Assembly (NCBI GenBank): GCA_028820945.1
Contig: JAPPHW010000123.1
Span: 1 to 10,096, forward strand
Source: Defluviicoccus sp.
GTDB taxonomy: Bacteria; Pseudomonadota; Alphaproteobacteria; MPNO01
DNA length: 10,096 bases
Reading direction: 5' to 3'
Shown: one piece after another, positions 5,656-10,096 of the stretch
How the letters are laid out: every line of letters begins with the position of its first letter
Numbering within the stretch: position 1 is the first letter of the stretch
The notes under the pieces: generated by a model
What the model was told of the DNA's origin: nothing
What the model saw: only the letters and a program-made list of their open reading frames with translations
The model's database searches: none
Translations under genes and position numbers: made by a program

Positions 5656-5707
5656 CCTGCAGCCAGCCAAGGAAGCAGTCCGAGTCCCAATACCGGCGCT
5701 CGACCAT
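5615..5707 (-). pseudogene. N-terminal remnant of a PIN-domain protein (toxin-like RNase)
   Basis: The ATG overlaps the stop of the upstream 223-aa gene by one base (TGATG), so translation would be coupled. The first 31 residues begin MVERRYWDSDCFLGWLQDEP. This is the opening strand and helix of a PIN domain, with D8 the first of the acidic metal ligands ('YWDS..FL.WL'). After residue 31 the same frame gives an arginine-rich, non-PIN stretch to a stop at 5366, and none of the later acidic motifs appears. About 100 residues are missing, so the nuclease must be dead. PIN proteins are usual toxins of type II pairs, which makes the preceding 223-aa gene the candidate partner. Confidence 0.68.
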
Positions 5708-6378
5708 CAATCCGAAGCGAGCAGCCCGCGAAACTCCTCTATCGGCGTTTCGTCGTAAGGGAACGACTCGACCTCGTCCGCCCGGATACTGGTCGGAAGT
5801 CCGGCTTGGTCGTATCGCACCAGCCCGTGAGCCGCGACACGCTGTCTCCACAGACCGCGCATCGTTTCGACAAGGGTCTCCGGCACGGTGCAGCGAACGG
5901 CCATGTTCCAAATCGGTTCGGAGATAGTGAAGTGAAATCCACCCCGCACGCTCAGGGTATCGAGAGTGCCCTCCACGGTGCCGTATTCGACTGACTGGCT
6001 CGGATGACGTTCCGTTTCCTTATGCAGGTCCTTTAGGGCGTCATGCCGCTCCTCGCCGACCAAGAGCCGCGTCGCGGGGATGCGGCGCGGGAATGCTCGC
6101 AGGCTCCGCCTGACCCGATGCCGCGGTTCGAGAACGGCCGCATGAACGAGCGCGACGCTTGCCGGGTCGTTCCGAGAAGGCAAGTCGGCGGCGAGTTGAA
6201 CGCTGCCTTTGTCAACGGAAATCTGCCAGCCAGCCGCCTTGGCGTCTCCGAAGGCCTCTTCCGAGATGTCGTCCAACAGCCCGGCAAAGGCTTTCACGAT
6301 GCTTTCGAATTCGTGAACGGGCACTTTGTCGGGGCCGAGCTCCAGTGTCAGGACGGGGGTATTGCCGTCGCTAGCCAT
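5707..6378 (-). CDS. Hypothetical protein (223 aa), probable former partner of a PIN-domain protein
   Basis: An intact, soluble, mostly beta-strand protein without signal peptide or membrane segment. The N-terminal part (1-75) starts MASDGNTPVLTLELGPDKVP and contains a helix, FESIVKAFAGLLDDISEEA. A middle arginine-rich region is followed by a C-terminal part (about 130-223) with FHFTISEPIWNMAVRCTVPE, the strand VAAHGLVRYDQAGLPTSIRA, and the acidic end ETPIEEFRGLLASD. The last part resembles the C-terminus of hypothetical proteins encoded just before PIN genes (recollection). Function is unknown; an antitoxin or accessory role is inferred only from the one-base overlap with the PIN remnant. 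The start is supported by GGAGG 8 bases upstream, and that site lies inside a hairpin. The arginine-rich stretch REHRVRRSLRAF-like region at 85-100 may reflect drift. Confidence 0.65.
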   Translation of the reverse strand: MASDGNTPVLTLELGPDKVPVHEFESIVKAFAGLLDDISEEAFGDAKAAGWQISVDKGSVQLAADLPSRNDPASVALVHAAVLEPRHRVRRSLRAFPRRIPATRLLVGEERHDALKDLHKETERHPSQSVEYGTVEGTLDTLSVRGGFHFTISEPIWNMAVRCTVPETLVETMRGLWRQRVAAHGLVRYDQAGLPTSIRADEVESFPYDETPIEEFRGLLASD

Positions 6379-6385
6379 GACCGGT

Positions 6386-6402
6386 GCCTCCGTATCGGAG
6401 GC
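6386..6402 (-). promoter_or_regulatory. Hairpin covering the Shine-Dalgarno of the 223-aa gene
   Basis: On the minus strand, GCCTCCG-ATA-CGGAGGC is a perfect 7-bp inverted repeat with a 3-base loop. Its 3' arm contains the GGAGG that should recruit ribosomes to the ATG at 6378. A folded mRNA would hide the site, a layout used for translational control of dosage-sensitive genes. The structure is visible directly; its regulatory role is inferred. Confidence 0.5.
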
Positions 6403-6407
6403 GGACG

Positions 6408-6665
6408 CTAACCCACAAACGAGTCCCGGTAAAGCAAACGACGACCGGCAACTCCGGGCGGAGCGATCGCGACACGCGCGGTGGCGTCGGGAGCGTTGTC
6501 TTCGCGGTTGTTGTCGCCGAAGTCCACCGCCCCGTCCGAGCGCATGGCCTCGCGGATGCCACGCGACAGGAACCGCGCGGACCGGACCGCGATGCCCAAC
6601 GTGCGGGAGGGCTGGCGGCTGCCGATCCTCATTTTGCCGCTGGTCATCGGGTAGATCGCCTGCAT
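6408..6665 (-). pseudogene. IS1595-type transposase remnant: central (pre-catalytic) part
   Basis: The 85-codon frame begins MQAIYPMTSGKMRIGSRQPS and continues RTLGIAVRSARFLSRGIREAMRS. This follows the IS1595/ISXO2 pattern '(L)xAIYLMTSSKKGISxxQLxRTLG(V/I)xxKTAWFLxHRIREAMR', which in intact transposases sits after the zinc ribbon and just before the 'VEADET' catalytic motif. Similarity ends about 6515. The remaining codons (to TAG 6408) look unrelated. The N-terminal 90 or so residues with the zinc ribbon are missing. The fragment starts 16 bases after the E2 stop codon; the GGAG before its ATG is likely fortuitous. It is the mirror-image counterpart of the piece at 4009-4196. Confidence 0.68.
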
Positions 6666-6681
6666 CGTGGGGTCTCCATCG

Positions 6682-7863
6682 CTACCCCAGCGCCGCGTCC
6701 CAATCCGTTCTTTCCAGGATCTCGCGTACCCGGGCGAGGAAACCGGCGGAGTAGGCGCCGTCGATGGCGCGGTGGTCGAAGGATTGCGCGAGCACGCCGA
6801 TGGGGCGGATGGCGATTGCGTCTCCCGCCTCGGTCTCCACGACCGCCGGTTTCTTGCTCACCCCGTCGGTCGAGAGGATGGCCACCTGCGGCTGGTTGAT
6901 GATCGGCGCGGTGATCAGCGTGCCGAAGGTGCCCGAATTCGAGATCGTGTAGGTGCCGCCGGCGAGGTCGTCCGGCCCGATCGAGCCGTCCCGCGCGGCG
7001 GCGGCCGCCTTGCGGATGGCGCGGGCGAGGGCGGGCAGGTCCATCGCCTGCGCGTCGCGGATCACCGGCACCATCAGCCCGCCGGGGCCGAGATCGACCG
7101 CGATCCCGAGATGCACGCGGCCGTGGATGCGCAGATTGTCGCCCTCGATGCTGGCGTTGACGTGCGGGAAATCGGGGATCGCCCGGCACACCGCGTGCGC
7201 GATGAAGGGCAGGTAGCTGAGCGAGAAGCCCTCCTTCGCCTTCCACGCCTCGCCGTGCCGGCCGCGGGCCCGGTCGACGGCATGGAAATCGACCTCGACG
7301 GCCTGGAGCACGTGCGCACTCGTCGCCTTAGAACGCACCATGTGCTCGGCGATCTGCTTGCGCATCCGGCTGAGCGGGACGAGGTCGGACTCCGCCGGCT
7401 CGGGAGCGAGCAGGGCCTCGACGTCCTGGCGCGTGATGCGGCCGTCCCTGCCCGTGCCGGAGATCGCGGCCGGGTCCAGCCCGTGCTCGGCGATCAGCCG
7501 CCGCACCGCCGGCGATAGCGGGCGGCCGCCGGAGTCCTTTCGCGGGACCGAGTCGAGCGGGATCGAACGGCTCGCGACCGCCGTACCCGCCGGTACGGTT
7601 GTCACCGAGCCCGAAGCGCCAGCGGACTCCCCGGCGCCGCCGATCACCGCGAGCCGGGTGCCCACCGGGACCGTCGCCCCCGCTTCCACCAGGATTTCCG
7701 AGAGCACGCCGTCGGCGGGCGCCGGCACCTCGGTGTCGACCTTGTCGGTCGAGACCTCGAACAGCACTTCGTTCGCCTTGACCGGTTCGCCCGCCGCCTT
7801 GTGCCAGGCGATGACCGTCCCTTCGGTCACGGTCTCGCCGAGCTGCGGCATCACCACGTCCAT
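6682..7863 (-). CDS. Dihydrolipoamide acyltransferase (E2) of a 2-oxoacid/acetoin dehydrogenase complex
   Basis: This 393-aa core enzyme transfers the acyl group from lipoamide to coenzyme A. Domains in order: one lipoyl domain (1-76, lipoyl Lys41 in STDKVDTEVP), an Ala/Gly/Pro/Ser linker (77-114), the peripheral-subunit-binding domain (115-152, LSPAVRRLIAEHGLD and GTGRDGRITRQDV), and the acyltransferase domain (160-393) with the active-site H364-x3-D368-G in FDHRAIDG. The ISNSGTFG motif is also present. All catalytic residues are in place and the length is normal for a single-lipoyl E2. The start lies 7 bases after the E1-beta stop, and a GAGGG overlaps that stop. Similarity alone does not tell acetoin, branched-chain or pyruvate specificity apart. 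No E3 gene follows; the chromosome's general lipoamide dehydrogenase would be used (inference). Confidence 0.93.
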   Translation of the reverse strand: MDVVMPQLGETVTEGTVIAWHKAAGEPVKANEVLFEVSTDKVDTEVPAPADGVLSEILVEAGATVPVGTRLAVIGGAGESAGASGSVTTVPAGTAVASRSIPLDSVPRKDSGGRPLSPAVRRLIAEHGLDPAAISGTGRDGRITRQDVEALLAPEPAESDLVPLSRMRKQIAEHMVRSKATSAHVLQAVEVDFHAVDRARGRHGEAWKAKEGFSLSYLPFIAHAVCRAIPDFPHVNASIEGDNLRIHGRVHLGIAVDLGPGGLMVPVIRDAQAMDLPALARAIRKAAAAARDGSIGPDDLAGGTYTISNSGTFGTLITAPIINQPQVAILSTDGVSKKPAVVETEAGDAIAIRPIGVLAQSFDHRAIDGAYSAGFLARVREILERTDWDAALG

Positions 7864-7870
7864 CGCGCCC

Positions 7871-8845
7871 TCAGCCCATGTTGACGCGGACGGTCTCCGC
7901 GATCCGCTCGACCGAGGGCAGCGCCAGATCCTCGAGGTTGTCGGCGGACGGCAGAGGGATGTGGGGCGTGGTTATGCGGACGATCGGCCCGTCGAGGTCG
8001 TAGAAGCACTCCTCGCTTGCGATCGAGGAAATCTCCGCGCCCCAGCCGCAGAGGCGCGGGTTCTCCTCGACGGTGAACAGCCGGCCGGTCTCCGAGACGG
8101 CGGAGAGGATCGTCCGCGTATCCAGCGGCACCAGGGTCCGGACGTCGATCACCTTGCAGGAAATTCCTTCCTCGGCCAGCCGGTCGGCCGCTTCCGCGGC
8201 GCGCGGCACCATGGCGGCGAGCGCGACGATCGTGGCATCGGAGCCTTCGCGCACGGTCTTTGCGGTGCCGAGCGCGTCGACATGCTCGCCGTCCGGAACC
8301 GGCCCCTTGGTACCGTAGAGCGACTTCTGCTCGAAGAAGACCACCGGGTCCGGATCGCGTATCGACGCCGCGAGAAGCCCCACGATGTCGGCCGGATTGG
8401 ACGGGGCGACGACCTTCAGCCCCGGGATCATCATCGCCCAGTTCTCGATCGCCTGGGAGTGCTGGGCGCCGAACCGGGCGCCGCCGCCATTGGCGCTGCG
8501 GATCACCAGCGGGAAGGAGACCTGGCCGTTGGTCATGTAGCGCGACTTGGCGATCTCGTTGGCCACGAGGTCCCAGCAGACGGCGAAGAAATCGGAAAAC
8601 ATGAGCTCGGCGATCGGCCTCAGCCCGGTCATCGCCGCGCCCATCGCGGCGCCGATGATCGCCTGCTCGGAGATCGGCGTGTCGCGCACCCGGTCCGGGC
8701 CGAACTCCTCGAACAGCCCGACCGTGGTCTTGAACACGCCGCCCGCCGCGCCGATGTCCTCGCCGAGGAACACCACCGAGGGGTCGCGCCGCATCTCCTG
8801 GGCGATCGCCGCCGCGACCGCCTCGCGGCAGGTCAGTTCCGCCAT
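7871..8845 (-). CDS. Thiamine-diphosphate-dependent dehydrogenase E1 component, beta subunit
   Basis: A 324-aa subunit that completes the E1 active site (transketolase-like Pyr domain plus C-terminal domain). It starts MAELTCREAVAAAIAQEMRR and includes the conserved GEDIG (28-32), DTPISEQAIIGAAMG with E60 as the glutamate that activates thiamine diphosphate, the NGGGARFGAQHSQ loop, and PSNPAD. The C-terminal domain carries the KVIDVRTLVPLD and FTVEENPRLCGWGAEI motifs. The frame is open far upstream, but the true start is the ATG at 8845: GGAGG stands 6 bases before it and the family N-terminus begins there. It overlaps the end of E1-alpha by 13 bases, so the two subunits, which form an alpha2-beta2 E1, are probably translated in a coupled way. 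Confidence 0.94.
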   Translation of the reverse strand: MAELTCREAVAAAIAQEMRRDPSVVFLGEDIGAAGGVFKTTVGLFEEFGPDRVRDTPISEQAIIGAAMGAAMTGLRPIAELMFSDFFAVCWDLVANEIAKSRYMTNGQVSFPLVIRSANGGGARFGAQHSQAIENWAMMIPGLKVVAPSNPADIVGLLAASIRDPDPVVFFEQKSLYGTKGPVPDGEHVDALGTAKTVREGSDATIVALAAMVPRAAEAADRLAEEGISCKVIDVRTLVPLDTRTILSAVSETGRLFTVEENPRLCGWGAEISSIASEECFYDLDGPIVRITTPHIPLPSADNLEDLALPSVERIAETVRVNMG

Positions 8846-9855
8846 GCCGCGCCTCCATCGGCGTAGACCTCGGTCTCCAGGATGTCGGGCGGCGGCGGCG
8901 GCGAGGCCTTGGCTGCGTCCGTCGCCGCGTCGACCGCGGCCAGCACCTCGGCCTCGATCCCGTCCACCGCGGATTCGGCGAATCCGAAATCGAGCAGTCG
9001 CCTGCGATAGGCCGGGATCGGGTCGCGGGCGAGCCATGCCTCGACCTCCTCGTCCGGCCGGTAGGCGCCCGGGTCGGCGCGCGAATGCCCGCACTGGCGA
9101 TAGGTCTTGGCCTCGATCAGCGAGGGTCCGCCGCCCGAGCGCGCCTTCTCGTAGGCGGTCCGGGCGACGCGGAAGACCGCATCGGCGTCGTTGCCGTCGA
9201 CGATGATCGACTCCATGCCGTAGGCCGGCGCGCGGTCGGCCGCGGGATGCTCGACCGCGGTCACGTCGCCGATCGGCGTGTACTCCATGTACAGATTGTT
9301 CTCGCAGACGAAGATCACCGGCAGCTTCCACACCTGCGCCATGTTGAGGGCCTCGTGGAAGGCGCCGATATTGGTGGTCCCGTCGCCGAAGAAGCAGACC
9401 GAAACCTGGCTCGTGCCGCGGTACTGCGCTGACCACGCCGCGCCCATGGCGATCGGCAGATGCGCGCCGATGATGGCGTAGGAGCCCATCGCGCCGTGCT
9501 CGACGCTGGTCAGGTGCATCGAGCCGCCCTTGCCGTTGAGCAACCCGCATTCGCGGCCCATCAACTCGCCGAGGACGCCCGACATCGAGGCGCCGCGCGC
9601 CAGCGTATGGGCGTGGCCGCGATAGGTGCAGAACGTGTAGTCGCCCTCCTCCATCGCCACCGCGAACCCGGCCGCCACCGCCTCCTGGCCGAGCGACAGA
9701 TGGACCGTCCCCTTGACGAGGTTCTGCAGGAACAGGTCGTGGGCGCGCTGCTCGACATGGCGGATTTCGAGCTGGGAGCGCCAGAGCGCGAGGCGCGCCT
9801 CCTCCCCGATATCGTCGTTGGCGAGATCGGGCCTGGCGGTCGTTTCCGTTGCCAA
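8833..9855 (-). CDS. Thiamine-diphosphate-dependent dehydrogenase E1 component, alpha subunit
   Basis: This 340-aa subunit decarboxylates the 2-oxoacid (or cleaves acetoin) and passes the acyl group to lipoyl-E2. Recognisable segments are VHLSLGQEA (51-59), YRGHAHTLARG (78-88), the GKGGSMH loop, and the thiamine-diphosphate motif from GDGTTNIGAFHEALN (157-171) to VCENN (183-187). The start codon is TTG at 9855-9853. It is chosen because GGGAGGGAG lies just upstream with ideal spacing and the residues that follow fit the family; no ATG is available near. A proline/alanine tail (about residues 300-340) precedes the overlap with E1-beta. The gene lies 20 bases after the M24 peptidase stop, so it probably belongs to one transcript. 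Substrate specificity is not resolved. Confidence 0.93.
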   Translation of the reverse strand: MATETTARPDLANDDIGEEARLALWRSQLEIRHVEQRAHDLFLQNLVKGTVHLSLGQEAVAAGFAVAMEEGDYTFCTYRGHAHTLARGASMSGVLGELMGRECGLLNGKGGSMHLTSVEHGAMGSYAIIGAHLPIAMGAAWSAQYRGTSQVSVCFFGDGTTNIGAFHEALNMAQVWKLPVIFVCENNLYMEYTPIGDVTAVEHPAADRAPAYGMESIIVDGNDADAVFRVARTAYEKARSGGGPSLIEAKTYRQCGHSRADPGAYRPDEEVEAWLARDPIPAYRRRLLDFGFAESAVDGIEAEVLAAVDAATDAAKASPPPPPDILETEVYADGGAAWRN

Positions 9856-9875
9856 GGACTCCCTCCCTGTCAGGT

Positions 9876-10096
9876 TCAGTATTTGGCGGAGATCGGCAGG
9901 TCCTCGGCCGGGTAGAGGCTGATGATCTGGGGCCCCTCGTCGGTGACGACGACCTCTTCCTCGATGCGGGCGGCCGAATAGCCGTCCTTCGCCGGGCAGT
10001 AGGTCTCCAGCGCGAAGACCATGCCTTCCTTGATCTCCTTGGGGTCCTCCATCGAGATCAGCCGGCTGATGATCGGCCGCTCGTGGATCGAGACGC
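9876..10096 (-). CDS. M24-family metallopeptidase (Xaa-Pro dipeptidase/creatinase-like), C-terminal end (cut by window edge)
   Basis: The last 73 codons are present, from VSIHERPIISRL, through KEIKEGMVFALETYCP and SAARIEEEVVVTDEGPQIIS, to LYPAEDLPISAKY and TGA. In the pita-bread M24 fold this holds the 'S.HE.P' His/Glu segment and the late 'RIEE' glutamate, two of the five metal-binding positions. The peptidase/amidinohydrolase core is therefore intact in what can be seen. Members cleave Xaa-Pro peptides or hydrolyse creatine-like or other small amide compounds. Placement directly upstream of the E1/E2 genes favours a small-molecule catabolic role over general proteolysis (inference). The catalytic N-terminal two-thirds lies outside the window. 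Confidence 0.85.
   Translation of the reverse strand, partial: VSIHERPIISRLISMEDPKEIKEGMVFALETYCPAKDGYSAARIEEEVVVTDEGPQIISLYPAEDLPISAKY

Larger units (their letters stand above)
4009..6665. mobile_element. Accessory segment bounded by oppositely oriented IS1595-type transposase pieces
   Basis: The left piece (plus strand) starts at the VEADETYVGGK motif. The right piece (minus strand) ends just before the position where that motif should follow. Between them lie the GIY-YIG gene, two small ORFs, the PIN remnant and the 223-aa gene. Either an inversion with one breakpoint inside a single transposase gene, or the decayed arms of a composite element, would give this. No terminal inverted repeats or target duplications were recognised, so the limits are approximate. 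Confidence 0.4.

Noticed and set aside
6384..6899. Plus-strand frame (171 codons) near the right transposase piece; checked for the missing toxin N-terminus predicted by a clean inversion
   Set aside because: No RelE/HigB-like N-terminal sequence was found near 6400-6510, so a simple single-step inversion is not fully confirmed; the frame itself is a shadow.
7340..8866. Long open plus-strand frame (508 codons) opposite E2 and E1-beta
   Set aside because: Antisense to genes with intact catalytic motifs; composition is that of a codon shadow.
8846..9550. Upstream extension of the E1-beta frame, which would make a 559-residue protein
   Set aside because: The extension is Arg-rich and overlaps the well-supported E1-alpha gene in another frame; the ATG at 8845 has a proper ribosome site and the family N-terminus.
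1..10096. CRISPR arrays, tRNA or rRNA genes, riboswitches
   Set aside because: No spaced direct repeats, cloverleaf-like segments or conserved rRNA blocks were noticed on reading either strand.

Overview
GC-rich DNA of an alphaproteobacterial (Hyphomicrobiales- or Rhodospirillales-like) type. That placement is an inference from base composition, codon use and gene families, because no phylogenetic marker gene is present. The window has two same-strand metabolic operons at its ends and an eroded accessory segment between them.

Right part (about 6.68-10.1 kb, all minus strand; transcription runs from high to low coordinates). A partial M24 peptidase (Xaa-Pro dipeptidase/creatinase type) is followed by E1-alpha, E1-beta and a single-lipoyl E2 of a thiamine-diphosphate 2-oxoacid (or acetoin) dehydrogenase complex. 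The genes are tightly packed, with overlaps or gaps of at most 20 bases. No E3 (lipoamide dehydrogenase) is visible.

Left part (about 1-2.66 kb, minus strand). A zinc-type MDR oxidoreductase, a protein built of three tandem RidA/YjgF domains, and the start of an NMT1/THI5-like substrate-binding protein without a signal peptide form a compact operon. It looks catabolic, but its substrate cannot be read from sequence.

Middle (about 2.69-6.67 kb). From left to right: a secreted matrixin-like zinc protease; an XRE antitoxin whose RelE/HigB-like toxin survives only as a C-terminal stub; the C-terminal debris of an IS1595-type transposase (plus strand); a two-domain GIY-YIG protein; two small ORFs whose start codons share one CATG; a broken PIN gene plus the tail of a small protein; an intact 223-aa protein of unknown function, probably the former partner of the PIN protein; and the central part of an IS1595-type transposase (minus strand) directly after the E2 gene.

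The two transposase pieces face each other and are complementary: one stops about where the other begins. This suggests that one transposase gene was split by an inversion, or that a composite element has decayed. The 2.2 kb between them (GIY-YIG protein, small ORFs, PIN-associated gene) is the most likely place for something undescribed. No rRNA, tRNA or CRISPR array was seen.
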